Notes: generated from the letters alone by a model not told the origin. A stretch of 64,000 bases of DNA from an uncultured Sphingomonas sp. (GCF_913062585.1 NZ_CAJXWX010000001.1:1-64000), one strand, 5' to 3'. Numbered from the stretch's first letter, positions 1-8,428 are shown. Numbers and translations: made by a program.

Positions 1-110
1 GCCGAAGCCGTTCCATCTGATCGTCCGTCAGCCAAAACAGGTCGCTCATTCCAGTCTCCTCTCGGAGCCTGAATCAGATCGCGCGCCTCATATCAATGGG
101 TCCTGACCCT
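1..110 (-). mobile_element. 5' end of an IS5-type insertion sequence (partial transposase)
   Basis: Read on the minus strand, an ATG at 49 follows a GGAGAC ribosome binding site and opens MSDLFWLTDDQMERLR, which matches my memory of the N-terminus of IS5-family (IS427-like) DDE transposases. The rest lies beyond the left edge. The leader (about 50-75) is repeated near 10670-10700, next to another transposase scrap. The element probably ends near the small palindrome GGGTCCTGACCC at 98-109. The exact terminal repeat cannot be fixed because the other end is not visible. Confidence 0.7.
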
Positions 111-139
111 AAGCTGGCACTCGGCGGGGATAGTCTGGA

Positions 140-772
140 CTATCGGCGCGCTTCGGTGGCCATTCTGACCGCCAAGCCGGCAAGGACGGTGCCCATCACC
201 CAACGCTGGACCAGCGCGAAGGTAGGACGTTGCGTGAGGAACATAGCGATCGAGGCCGCCGAGATTGCGATCATCGCGTTGACGAAAACGCTGATGGCGA
301 TCTGCACTGTCCCGAGAACCAGAGCCTGCCCCAAGATGCTGCCGTTCGCCGGATTGATGAATTGCGGCAGCAGCGACAGGTACATGACCGCGATCTTTGG
401 GTTCAGCAGGTTGGTCAGGAAGCCCATGAGGAACAGCTTGCCCGGACTGTCCGCCGGCAGGTCCTTCACCTGAAACGGTGAGCGCCCGCCGGGACGCACG
501 GCCTGCCATGCGAGCCAAAGCAGGTAGAGGGCGCCAACGATACGGATGGTGTCATAGGCATAGGGCACCGCCAGTACGAGCGCCGTGATCCCGAAAGCCG
601 CGCAGAGCATGTAGAATACGAAGCCAAGCGCGACGCCGCCAAGCGAGATCAAGCCGGCGGTCCTGCCCTGACAGATCGACCGCGATATGAGATAGACCAT
701 GTTCGGCCCTGGCGTCAGAACCATACCCAGCGCGATGGCGGCGAAGGTGAGCAAGCTGGCAAGTTGAGGCAT
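140..772 (-). CDS. LysE/RhtB family exporter
   Basis: This is a 210-residue inner-membrane protein of the LysE/RhtB family, which exports amino acids and related metabolites. The family hallmark TPGPN is near residue 23, followed by five to six hydrophobic segments and a GFLTNLLNPK motif in the middle. I chose the ATG at 772 because it follows GGAG and gives the usual family N-terminus; an in-frame start 24 codons upstream adds an unlikely polar leader. The gene ends about 30 bases from the IS5 fragment and points toward it, so it may mark the original chromosomal edge of the insertion. The substrate cannot be read from sequence. Confidence 0.85.
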   Translation of the reverse strand: MPQLASLLTFAAIALGMVLTPGPNMVYLISRSICQGRTAGLISLGGVALGFVFYMLCAAFGITALVLAVPYAYDTIRIVGALYLLWLAWQAVRPGGRSPFQVKDLPADSPGKLFLMGFLTNLLNPKIAVMYLSLLPQFINPANGSILGQALVLGTVQIAISVFVNAMIAISAASIAMFLTQRPTFALVQRWVMGTVLAGLAVRMATEARR

Positions 773-1021
773 CTGCTTTCTCCATACCGAAAGGATGCCC
801 AGACGCGCGGCCGATGCCCCTCGCGCTTCCCGATGGTGCCCCATCTCTCAGCGTCAGTTGCGCGAGGTTCTGGAAGATAACGACAACCGATGGGATGTGT
901 AAAGATCATCAATCTGCGACGGCATCGGGCGTGGTTTTCTCACCATTCTCGACTTTGGAGAACGAAGAGCCATTCCCAACCGACCATCCCGTTGGCTGAC
1001 GGTCGATATCTGCTGGATGTA

Positions 1022-1375
1022 TCACTCCCAATTCTCGCCGTTTCCCCACGTCTGTCCACTTGAGGTATTCACCGATTCAGGGTCCTGCAGCAAAGGCCCA
1101 TAGAAAGAGTGATTTTTCAATTCATCGGCTTCCGCCGGTTCCGTTTCAGCTTCAACGCTGTCTCGCATCAGCTCGTAACAATGATCCTCAGCGGTAGCTT
1201 TACGGCTACCTTCCAGTTCATTCGACCACTCCAACTCCTGATGCTCAATAGCTTGCCAATTTTCAGAAAAAAGGTGGCGCTCAATGGCGGCACATGCCTT
1301 CTCTCTGTCGGCGGCGGCGACATACACTTCGCTCGTATGAAACCTGTTTCCGATAAGGGCTTTGAAAACTTGCAT
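1022..1375 (-). CDS. Hypothetical protein, 117 residues
   Basis: I do not recognise this protein. It starts at an ATG at 1375 preceded by an excellent GGAGG, which is why the longer upstream reading was rejected. The product is small, soluble and acidic: an N-terminal MQVFKALIGNRF stretch, then YVAAADREKACAAIERHLF, which would form a helix, and a polar, Asn/Gly-rich tail. There are no membrane segments or signal peptide. The surrounding DNA is visibly more A/T-rich than the rest of the window, consistent with an accessory gene acquired by transfer. Confidence 0.6.
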   Translation of the reverse strand: MQVFKALIGNRFHTSEVYVAAADREKACAAIERHLFSENWQAIEHQELEWSNELEGSRKATAEDHCYELMRDSVEAETEPAEADELKNHSFYGPLLQDPESVNTSSGQTWGNGENWE

Positions 1376-1660
1376 ATTTACCTCCAGCTTTAAAATACCC
1401 TCCGCGAAGTAAAAATTGTATAATACTAGCAGCCGACTCACATTTCAGTCGGGCTCGGCCTTGTCTGGCGATGATGCGCCAAAGCAAGGCGCGAAGGCGG
1501 CGTCAAATCTGACATGCTGGGGTCCGCTGACTGGGGAGCATCGCGAGTAGCGTATTAATATGAACGCTCACCAAAACGGCGCGGTGGTCCAAAGCCGCCT
1601 GATTCCCTTTGCTTCGTCGATCAGCTCAGAACAGGCGCATCATTTCAAATCAGCCTCTTG

Positions 1661-1715
1661 GCACCGAAATTTCCCAACAATCTGAGTGCCCAATTTCGTC
1701 CGATTGGGTGCACCA
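1661..1715 (+). repeat. Dispersed ~50-bp repeat, copy A
   Basis: The core AAATTTCCCAACAATCTGAG followed by TGCCCA-type sequence and GGGTGCACCA matches copies at 3881 and 5541, all in the same orientation. Copy A is the most diverged. Apart from this repeat and one doubtful short frame at 1814-2005, the stretch from about 1376 to 2023 holds nothing I can identify. The repeat could be a solo insertion-sequence end or a miniature element. Confidence 0.55.
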
Positions 1716-1813
1716 CTCCCAAAAATGGTGGAAACGCGCCCTTTTTTTCGTTCCCATAGAGGACTGTCTGAGAACGAGCGGCCTTGCGAACGGCTCCGCC
1801 GTCTGCGTTGGCG

Positions 1814-2005
1814 TCATTCTTGATCCCAGAACGCCGTCATGAGCCCAGGAGACGAGCGCGGGGCGTCTTCTTCGAACCCCAGTGTCACATCGGATGTATA
1901 GTACGAAGTCAGTCGTCGGCGCATGCTGCGGTACGCGGCGCTGCCGTGCTCGAGGTCGTAGGGCGCTGCCTGTAACCCTGCATACCACGCCATGCCGGCG
2001 TGCAT
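1814..2005 (-). CDS. Doubtful small ORF, 63 residues
   Basis: This frame begins 18 bases after the stop of the 111-residue gene at 2024-2359 on the same strand. Its composition looks protein-like, with a mixed aromatic and acidic C-terminal half containing LTSYYTSDVTLGFEED. However, it lacks a convincing ribosome binding site and I recognise no family. It may be the tail of a decayed gene. Confidence 0.25.
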   Translation of the reverse strand: MHAGMAWYAGLQAAPYDLEHGSAAYRSMRRRLTSYYTSDVTLGFEEDAPRSSPGLMTAFWDQE

Positions 2006-2023
2006 CCGCTTAAGATAGCGTAT

Positions 2024-2359
2024 TCACTCAAGGCCGAGCCGACCGCCGGCAGCTTCAGGCTCAGTTCGGATCGTGATGATGCCGATGAAGCCCGACACGA
2101 AAGGCTCGGCTTCACCATGACGATTCATCATCGCTCGCCTTCGCTTCCGGATATCTTCGGCAAGTCCATAGGCAAACGCACTATGCTCGTCGAAAGCCGC
2201 AGCGAGGTTATTAGCCCGAGTGATATCAAAAGAAGCTTCGGCCCATCGGAGGCAATCCAATGTACATAATAGCCGGCCGTCTTCGGCTTTCCCAACGACC
2301 GAGATGGTTTGCATCGCGGGCCGGTCATAGTTCGGCCAGCAGATCGCTTCGATGTCCAT
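2024..2359 (-). CDS. Hypothetical protein, 111 residues
   Basis: I do not recognise this gene with certainty. The start at 2359 has GGAGG about ten bases upstream. The middle (ISVVGKAEDGRLLCTLDCLR, then a helix with AFDEHSAFAYGLAEDIRKRR) has the rough shape of the small DUF1488-like proteins: a short beta-rich part followed by one long helix. That similarity is only an impression. The tail GFIGIITIRTEPEA could form one or two strands. It is one of the unassigned small genes of the accessory patch, upstream of the doubtful 63-residue frame. Confidence 0.45.
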   Translation of the reverse strand: MDIEAICWPNYDRPAMQTISVVGKAEDGRLLCTLDCLRWAEASFDITRANNLAAAFDEHSAFAYGLAEDIRKRRRAMMNRHGEAEPFVSGFIGIITIRTEPEAAGGRLGLE

Positions 2360-2431
2360 GTTGAGCGAGCCTCCGTTGGAAACGATTGGATTCAGAAGCA
2401 GGCCGTGGTTGGTCCATATCGCTCCGCAAAA

Positions 2432-3784
2432 TCAGTTTAGCTCAATGTTAACTGATGAAGGAACGCCCGCCGGCTCGATGGCGACTGAGCGTTTCACAAG
2501 CTTTTCCTCGATCCCTTCTACAAAGTAGTGAACCATGTCTTCCGGGAGGTCGCCAGCGGAAATCTGAATGGTAACCTTCGCGGCCATATCGCGGTCGATG
2601 GCTCGGCGGAGTATCCGCTCGGCGTCTACCGCCAATATCAGCGACACAGCTGCGACCATTTCAGGAAGAGTCGCAAGATCGATATACTTTCTGCTCCTGT
2701 GCAGGAGAAGATCGCTGAAGCTGGCTTTCAGCACCGCTTCACCCGATATGTCTTGGATCGACCTGTGCAATGTAACGCATGTCCCCCAGAATTCGGTAGC
2801 ACTGACGATTGCAACCGCTGATCGACCATCAAGCCCGGGTCGCTTGATTGTCTTGGGTAGCCAAGGAAAATTCCTGAGATCATCGCCCGACACGGCGATC
2901 CGCAACGTCCGAGGGTATTCCGGAAACAATTGCCTGCACTCGTCGGTCCAGCCTCGAAAAATACAGTAAGGCGAGACAGTCCCCCAGCTGTCGTAGCCCG
3001 CCACCCACCTGGCATCCATTGGCCGGAGGTGCGCTGCGGTTAGATCAGGCATTACGGGTAGAGGGTCGATGGTATTTAGCCGCCCATTAGATTGTGGATG
3101 GAGGGGCAAGATCGGGTCATCCACGCGACCGCCCCTCGTACGATCGTATATCAGCTTGCAGGGTACTCCGAGCGAAGCCAGGTCGTCCATTCCGTCCTTC
3201 GCACCGGCCAACAGAGGATGCCGACGAGAGCCGAAGACGGCTCTTCCATAAAGCCAATCGACCCGGTCCCACGGCCATCTCCAACGGGACGGCGCATCAG
3301 GGATGTTTGCTAAAAGCGCCTCGGCCTGACACACCTGCGCATCGAGATTTGGAAAACGGTCCGAGCTTGAACGTGCAATGGCAAGATCAATGTCGCCGAC
3401 CGCAGCTTCCTCTCTCATCAAACTTCCGAACAGCCAAACTTCGTCTACCCTGCTGATGGCTTCCCGATCATTATTGAGCTGATCTACCCGTTCAAGAAAT
3501 TCATCGAGCACCCTTTTTGCCTTTGCCAGCGGAGTTCGTGCTACCACCTTCGATCTGACGAGCGTCAGTCCAGCCTCAGTAACTTCCCCGGAGGTATGAT
3601 CGATCAAGCCGCGATCGAGGCACTCTTCAAAAACGATCGCGCCGTCCCGTCGGTGAGGAAAGACGCTTTTGAGATCGATCAGGCTGGCCGGGCTCTTCGT
3701 ACGAAGATAACCTGTCAAAGCGTTCTTGAAGGTCGACGTCCGGTAGCCTGCAATCCGCCGGTCGCGATCAAATGAGATGCCCAT
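2432..3784 (-). CDS. Winged-helix plus nucleotidyltransferase-domain protein
   Basis: This is a 450-residue soluble protein. Residues 1-85 look like a winged-helix module (SLIDLKSVFPHRRDGAIVFE, then GLIDHTSGEVTEAGLTLV). Residues 113-135 carry the signature of the polymerase-beta-like nucleotidyltransferase fold: LFGS (Gly120-Ser121), then DIDLA with Asp131 and Asp133 as expected metal ligands. The C-terminal 250 residues match nothing I know. Family knowledge says such enzymes transfer an NMP to a protein or RNA, and many act as antitoxins or in phage defence. There is no HEPN partner next to it, so this is not a classical HEPN/MNT pair. It stands alone in an accessory patch, between repeat copies A and B. 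Confidence 0.65.
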   Translation of the reverse strand: MGISFDRDRRIAGYRTSTFKNALTGYLRTKSPASLIDLKSVFPHRRDGAIVFEECLDRGLIDHTSGEVTEAGLTLVRSKVVARTPLAKAKRVLDEFLERVDQLNNDREAISRVDEVWLFGSLMREEAAVGDIDLAIARSSSDRFPNLDAQVCQAEALLANIPDAPSRWRWPWDRVDWLYGRAVFGSRRHPLLAGAKDGMDDLASLGVPCKLIYDRTRGGRVDDPILPLHPQSNGRLNTIDPLPVMPDLTAAHLRPMDARWVAGYDSWGTVSPYCIFRGWTDECRQLFPEYPRTLRIAVSGDDLRNFPWLPKTIKRPGLDGRSAVAIVSATEFWGTCVTLHRSIQDISGEAVLKASFSDLLLHRSRKYIDLATLPEMVAAVSLILAVDAERILRRAIDRDMAAKVTIQISAGDLPEDMVHYFVEGIEEKLVKRSVAIEPAGVPSSVNIELN

Positions 3785-3880
3785 TTAACGCTCTTGGTTA
3801 TCAGTTTGTCGTCCGTGACTGCCACAATGAAGGCTCACTGTCTCCCATCACTTATCCCTCCGCTTCGCGACGGCTGACGC

Positions 3881-3935
3881 AAATTATCCAATGATCTGAG
3901 TGCCCGTCTTCGGCCTTTGTGGGGCACCACTGTCT
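3881..3935 (+). repeat. Dispersed ~50-bp repeat, copy B
   Basis: AAATTATCCAATGATCTGAG, then TGCCCGTCTT and TGTGGGGCACCA, is closely matched by copy C at 5541 and more loosely by copy A at 1661, all in the same orientation. It lies in the 270-base gap between the nucleotidyltransferase gene and the toxin promoter. Copies B and C flank the toxin-immunity pair as direct repeats. Confidence 0.65.
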
Positions 3936-3997
3936 AGAAATTGCACCTCATAGAGAACAAAGGGCGGCACCAGCGTGTGGAGTTGCCCCGTATCGGC

Positions 3998-4029
3998 TTG
4001 ACTTTTTGCAAATTGTTCACTATATGTTC
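3998..4029 (+). promoter_or_regulatory. Toxin promoter with embedded LexA-type (SOS) box
   Basis: TTGACT at 3998-4003 and TATATG at 4021-4026 are separated by 17 bases, giving a good sigma-70-type promoter. GTTC at 4015-4018 and GTTC at 4026-4029 are separated by exactly seven bases. GTTC-N7-GTTC is the established LexA operator of Alphaproteobacteria, and here it covers the -10 element. Repression by LexA and induction by DNA damage is an inference. Confidence 0.6.
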
Positions 4030-4055
4030 TCTTTGCAATGTTAAGGCGGGGTAGC

Positions 4056-5165
4056 ATGATCAAAACCTCTGGCGGCAAGCAATCGAGCGCTTTTTCATGG
4101 TGGCTGCGAACCGGCAAGCTGCCTACTGCGCTCAGTCCTGACGGTCTCGAACTCAAATTCAATCCGTGGCACGATCCGGAAGACGGCCGGTTCACCTTTG
4201 CTGGCGCGGGACGCCATTATGGTGCGAGCGGGACTGACGCAGTTAGCAGTGAGAAACGCCGGGCTCCGACCAGTTCTGATCGCGCCCCTGTTTTATGGGA
4301 TCGTAGCAAGTCGAGGACTTCGGCATTGCCAAAGGCCGGAACGTCAGATGCTGAAACGGCGGCGGGAAATGGCCAGCGGCCGGTGAATCGTGCGTCACCC
4401 AAAGTAAAGCCAAAGCCCGTTGAGGGATCGCGGCTCGGCAACCAGCCGAACCCTGTCACCGAATTCGTCGGTGGCGTAGGCGAAGGACTTTACGGCGTTG
4501 GGACAGAAACGGTGGCAGGAGTCCGCGCTGCGCTGACGACGAATCCGGTGACCACCGTTCGCAACGCCGGTCGCGGTATCGCGGGTATGATCGATGCTGC
4601 GATCGCTGCCGAAGATACGCCCGCCCGTATACAGGCTTCGCGTGCGGCAAGCGCCGTCGCCAATGCGTCGGCGCGGGATATCGGTCGTGTAACGGGGACA
4701 GCTGCCGGGAACGTTGCGCTGGCGGCAGCGCCGGGGGCGGCGCTCTCGAAGGCGGCCGCATTGCGCCGACTACGCATGGCGAGGCCGCGCACAACCTATG
4801 ATCCGCCGCAGATCGGTTGGGTGACGGAGACGACCAAGTCGGAAAAGCCCTGGAAGGCTTACAACGACGCTGCGACGGGTGCCCAGCCCGGTCGGGCGCC
4901 GACGCTGATGCGAACTATGGCGGACGGTTCGAAGCGGCCAGTCAAGTTCGACGGCATTCAGGGCGATTACATGATCGACCGGAAATGGTCTGTCGTTGAT
5001 AGGCTGCGGGCGCGGGCCCAAATCTTGCGTCAGTCGCAGGTGCTGGCAGAACATCGCCTGATCGGATTATGGGAGGTTCCTACTCCTGCTCAGAAAGCCA
5101 AGGCACTGAGATTATTCAAGAAGATGAAAGTCACCAATATCCACGTGAAGGTAGTCAAGCCATGA
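4056..5165 (+). CDS. Polymorphic toxin with REase-fold C-terminal domain (putative)
   Basis: This is a 369-residue protein with modular toxin architecture. Residues 35-50 carry FNPWHDPEDGRFTFAG, a module I associate with sphingomonad toxins. Residues 130-230 are a Gly/Ala-rich linker with a weakly hydrophobic helix. Residues 296-369 form a compact basic domain with D299, D304, then I-D308-R-K310, fitting a PD-(D/E)xK nuclease core, and ending in WEVPT and a Lys-rich tail. I chose the ATG at 4056 because it follows AGGCGGGG and leaves room after the promoter; an ATG at 4038 would be almost leaderless. The stop overlaps the next start (ATGA). No signal peptide is visible, so the export route is unknown. 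DNase activity is inferred from the motif only. Confidence 0.65.
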   Translation: MIKTSGGKQSSAFSWWLRTGKLPTALSPDGLELKFNPWHDPEDGRFTFAGAGRHYGASGTDAVSSEKRRAPTSSDRAPVLWDRSKSRTSALPKAGTSDAETAAGNGQRPVNRASPKVKPKPVEGSRLGNQPNPVTEFVGGVGEGLYGVGTETVAGVRAALTTNPVTTVRNAGRGIAGMIDAAIAAEDTPARIQASRAASAVANASARDIGRVTGTAAGNVALAAAPGAALSKAAALRRLRMARPRTTYDPPQIGWVTETTKSEKPWKAYNDAATGAQPGRAPTLMRTMADGSKRPVKFDGIQGDYMIDRKWSVVDRLRARAQILRQSQVLAEHRLIGLWEVPTPAQKAKALRLFKKMKVTNIHVKVVKP

Positions 5166-5473
5166 TCGCTATGCAGGTTGCGAGCATTATCGCGGAGTAT
5201 GTCGTGTTCCTCGAGCTTACCGACGAGGATGAGTTAGACCCCGATACCGCCGTGAAGATGATGGAGGCTCTTGCCGGCCATCTCGAAGAACTGGACAAGG
5301 GGTTTCTTCGCGAACTGGTGGATGCGTTTCCAGTTGTAGCGGAGGGATATAGTGGCGAGGCGCAGGAGGTGGTGCGCAATATCGCGCATGGTTTCTATCT
5401 TGAAGAGGCGCTTGCAGCCGACAATCCTGAGAGACTGGCCGAGTTGGAAGCGCTGCGCGACGCGAGGGACTGA
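5162..5473 (+). CDS. Putative immunity protein for the upstream toxin
   Basis: This 103-residue, strongly acidic, all-helical protein starts four bases inside the toxin gene (ATGA overlap), so the two are translationally coupled. It contains LTDEDELDPDTAVKMMEALA and ends NPERLAELEALRDARD. A small acidic partner directly after a basic nuclease domain is the standard layout of toxin-immunity pairs, where it binds and blocks the nuclease in the producing cell. I recognise no named immunity family. A longer frame opening at 5069 lies inside the toxin coding region and was not used. Confidence 0.6.
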   Translation: MIAMQVASIIAEYVVFLELTDEDELDPDTAVKMMEALAGHLEELDKGFLRELVDAFPVVAEGYSGEAQEVVRNIAHGFYLEEALAADNPERLAELEALRDARD

Positions 5474-5540
5474 GCGCCGGCTGGAGTTTCAAAACAGCGT
5501 GATCATGGCCTCGTCCATCTCTAACACCGGCGACCGATCG

Positions 5541-5593
5541 AAATTTCCCAATGATCTGAGTGCCCAGTTTTGTCCCCTGTGGGGCACCATCCA
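5541..5593 (+). repeat. Dispersed ~50-bp repeat, copy C
   Basis: AAATTTCCCAATGATCTGAG, then TGCCCAGTTTTGTCCCCTGTGG and GGCACCA, is the best-preserved of three copies. Read in reverse it gives a short frame (TGAPQ..KLGTQIIGKF-like), so it could be the last codons plus the end of a lost transposase gene. It sits 70 bases after the immunity gene and just before the recombinase remnant. Confidence 0.65.
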
Positions 5594-5674
5594 CCCTAAG
5601 TCATTGAACAGGCTTAGGTTTTGCGAAAATCACTGCTTGTAACGACTGTCTGCTACAATCGTAGCGAGGCAAGG

Positions 5675-6442
5675 ATGAGCGCGTACCTGCTTAGGCGTGA
5701 TGGCGGCACCTATTATTTCCGGCGTTCGATCCCGCTAGCCCAAAGGCAGCGGTTCAGTGGAAAACGCGAATGGGTGCGATCGTTAGGGACTAAAGACCGA
5801 AGCGAAGCCAAAAGGCTCATACCCGCGTGTTTGATCGCGTTTGATAAAGCGATGGATGGCGACGCCTCGAAAGCATCGGAGGAAAGCCACGCGAAGCCTT
5901 TCCAACCTCCGGTAGCGCTTGCAGAGGCAATGGAACCCTACAACTGGCCTGCCGCCGGTTTGATGGACACCGAGATAAGGTGTTTTCATCAACCTGAGAG
6001 CATTGATGCAATGAAGGAAGTTCAGACGCGCGCTTATGGCACGAGACGGGTCTGGCATGACGTGCTGGCTGACGCTGGGGATTGCGGCCCGCATCGCGTC
6101 GAGCGGCTGAAGCGCCAGCAGGGATTGCGCGCCAGACGGCGCGGGCATGGTCCGCCCAAGGATCATGGTGAAAAGTCGGTGGTCGCGGCCAACGTGTCGG
6201 CGCGTCGCCCATGCGCCGATTATATCGAGCGTTTCTACAATCCCATCCGCAGGGACGCGACCCTGGGCTATCTCAGCCCTATCGCATTCGAGCGCCAGGC
6301 TGGGATAGCCTCAAGAAGCGTATCCCGGCGTCCATCAGACCGGCAGCGGCCCAGAATATTTCGCATGGTTTCGGCGCCCATTAGCACAGCATACACCTTA
6401 CGCATGCGAAACGAAGGACCTGTTCCGAGTTCGTCACGGTGA
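5675..6442 (+). pseudogene. Tyrosine-recombinase N-terminus fused to a deleted IS3-type transposase
   Basis: The frame opens with MSAYLLRRDGGTYYFRRSIP and GKREWVRSLGTKDRSEAKRL, the N-terminal (DUF6538-like) DNA-binding part of phage-type integrases found on genomic islands. The ATG at 5675 follows GAGGCAAGG. Around base 6005 the protein switches to IS3-family OrfB sequence: AYGTRRVWHDVLADAGDCG and HRVERLKRQQGLRARRRG. This then jumps, near 6195-6215, straight to the OrfB C-terminus (YIERFYNPIRR, LGYLSPIAFERQAG). The DDE catalytic core of the transposase and the catalytic domain of the integrase are both missing. Neither enzyme can be active. This probably marks the original integration end of the accessory patch. 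Confidence 0.75.
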
Positions 6443-6448
6443 TTGCCC

Positions 6449-8428
6449 ATGCTCTCCTCCCACCGCACGCAATTTGATCGCCCTGTGGCGGAAGTCCCGG
6501 ACGCGCTGTCCGCGCAGATCGTTCTGGACCAGATTGCCGAGATCAAGAGCTGCGTCCGGGTCGCCATACCGGTCAATATGATGCTCGGCGTGATCAACCT
6601 TCTGGTCGCGATCAGGAGCGACCTCGCGCTCTACGGCATCGCCTGGTTCGTCGCCTCGCTCACCGTGAACCTCGTGCGCCTGTATCTTTGCTATCTGCCG
6701 GCGCCGGACATGGGACATGCTTCCTGCCGGCGGTCGCCGCTGCGATCGATCGCCGTGCAGCGATATCTGATCTGGGCCGGGGCCCTGCTTTCGGGAATAG
6801 TGTGGGCCGGGGTTCCGATCCTGTGCGCCGGCTATACTGCGCCGCAGGCGCTCTTCTACCTGACGGTCGTGTGCGGCGTCACCGCGGGTGCCGTCACCCA
6901 TGGCACGCCGGACGCCCGCACGCCCCTATGCTTCATCCTGCCGGCGCTCGCATCCGTCGTCATTTGCCTGTCCGTGGCCGGAGGGTTCGAGCGGGCCTGC
7001 ATCGCCTTCACCACGATCGTTTACATGGCCGCGCTCTCCCGCAGTTCCATTCGCGCCGAAAGGACCTTCAAAGCGCTCAGCCGCGCCAAGAACGAGGCCA
7101 CGACGAACGCCGCCGCACTATCCGCGGCGCATGATCATTCGCTACAGATCATCGACATCATGCGGTATCGCGCAACGCATGACGACCTGACGGGCTTGCT
7201 CAACCGACCGGGTTTTATCACCGAAGTCGAAGCGCATATGAAGGGCGGGCAGGATGCCTATTGCCTGATGTTCATCGACCTTGACGGCTTCAAGGCCGTC
7301 AACGACGTCTATGGCCACCGCAAGGGCGACCAGGTGCTGATAGAGGCCGCGAGGCGCCTTCAGGCTCAGGCCAGCGGCGAAAGCCTTCTCGCTCGCATGG
7401 GCGGCGACGAATTCGCCATCTTCTTCCCCGTCATGGCATTTCAAGCGGCGACCGACCTCGCGCAGGCCATCATCGGTGCCATGTCGATCCATATGGACGG
7501 TGTCGATACGGGCGCGCTGGGGGCCAGCATCGGGATCGTCATGGGCCTCCAAGCGGACCTGACCGACATCCTGGCCTGTGCCGACGAGGCCCTTTACGCC
7601 GCCAAGAATGGAGGGCGTAACCGCTATCACGTCTTCGACAATGATCTGCGCGAGCGACTGGAGATGCGCCGCGACCTTGAACGCGACCTACCGCGCCATC
7701 TCGAAGACGGATCCCTGGATGTCTGGTTCCAGCCCATCTTCGCGCTCGGCCAGACCTTGCCGAACACGATCGAAGCCCTGCTGCGCTGGCGGCATCCGCA
7801 GCATGGCTGGATCTCCCCGGAAAACCTCGTTCGCCTGGCCGCGATCAACGGACATGCCGAACCCCTTCTCCGTTTCGTGCTGCACCGTGCCAGTCAACTT
7901 CTGGAGGCCCTGCACCAAGCCGACCTGAAGGAGATCAAGGTTGCGATCAACATATCGCCGCGGGAGATGGCGCAACTGTCGGTCGACACCATCATCCTCG
8001 ACCATTTCGAGGCGCTTGGCCTTGCGCCGCCCTTGCTGGACGTCGAAATCACCGAAGAAACCGCCTTCGAGGCCAAGGCCATACAGCACAAGATACAATC
8101 GCTCTCCAAGGCGGGCGTGACGATCAGCCTGGATGATTTCGGCGTGGGCTATTCATCGCTTGGAGCGCTTCGCCATCGCCGTGTCGATCGCATCAAGATC
8201 GATCGAAGCTTCGTATCCAACATCACCCGGTCGCCCGAGGACCAGCATCTGGTCAGCGCCATCATCGATTATGGCCACAAGTTCGATCTCGAGGTCGTGG
8301 TCGAAGGCATCGAGACGCGCGAGGACTATATGATGATACAGAGATTGGGCGGGCATCTCTTCCAAGGTTATTACCTGGCCCGGCCTGTGCCTGAATCTGA
8401 CTTGCTGGATTATCTTCGCACCAGGTGA
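6449..8428 (+). CDS. Membrane-anchored GGDEF-EAL cyclic-di-GMP protein
   Basis: This 659-residue inner-membrane protein turns cyclic di-GMP over. Residues 40-200 hold about five membrane segments. A short coiled region leads to a GGDEF domain with RMGGDEF intact, so diguanylate cyclase activity is possible. The EAL domain has IEALLRW, LDDFGVGYSSL and KIDRSFV, all expected of a working phosphodiesterase. The ATG at 6449 was preferred over a TTG two codons upstream. The stop lies at the junction where a minus-strand gene is cut off (8426), so the neighbouring sequence was joined by a deletion or insertion. The net direction of activity cannot be decided from sequence. Confidence 0.9.
   Translation: MLSSHRTQFDRPVAEVPDALSAQIVLDQIAEIKSCVRVAIPVNMMLGVINLLVAIRSDLALYGIAWFVASLTVNLVRLYLCYLPAPDMGHASCRRSPLRSIAVQRYLIWAGALLSGIVWAGVPILCAGYTAPQALFYLTVVCGVTAGAVTHGTPDARTPLCFILPALASVVICLSVAGGFERACIAFTTIVYMAALSRSSIRAERTFKALSRAKNEATTNAAALSAAHDHSLQIIDIMRYRATHDDLTGLLNRPGFITEVEAHMKGGQDAYCLMFIDLDGFKAVNDVYGHRKGDQVLIEAARRLQAQASGESLLARMGGDEFAIFFPVMAFQAATDLAQAIIGAMSIHMDGVDTGALGASIGIVMGLQADLTDILACADEALYAAKNGGRNRYHVFDNDLRERLEMRRDLERDLPRHLEDGSLDVWFQPIFALGQTLPNTIEALLRWRHPQHGWISPENLVRLAAINGHAEPLLRFVLHRASQLLEALHQADLKEIKVAINISPREMAQLSVDTIILDHFEALGLAPPLLDVEITEETAFEAKAIQHKIQSLSKAGVTISLDDFGVGYSSLGALRHRRVDRIKIDRSFVSNITRSPEDQHLVSAIIDYGHKFDLEVVVEGIETREDYMMIQRLGGHLFQGYYLARPVPESDLLDYLRTR

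Noticed and set aside
1650..1988. A 112-codon frame across repeat copy A
   Set aside because: Arg/Pro-rich, no ribosome site, and its 3' part is just the repeat; probably not coding.
5069..5161. An earlier start for the immunity gene inside the toxin gene
   Set aside because: The extra residues are out-of-frame translation of the toxin's catalytic domain; the ATGA overlap start is the normal coupled start.
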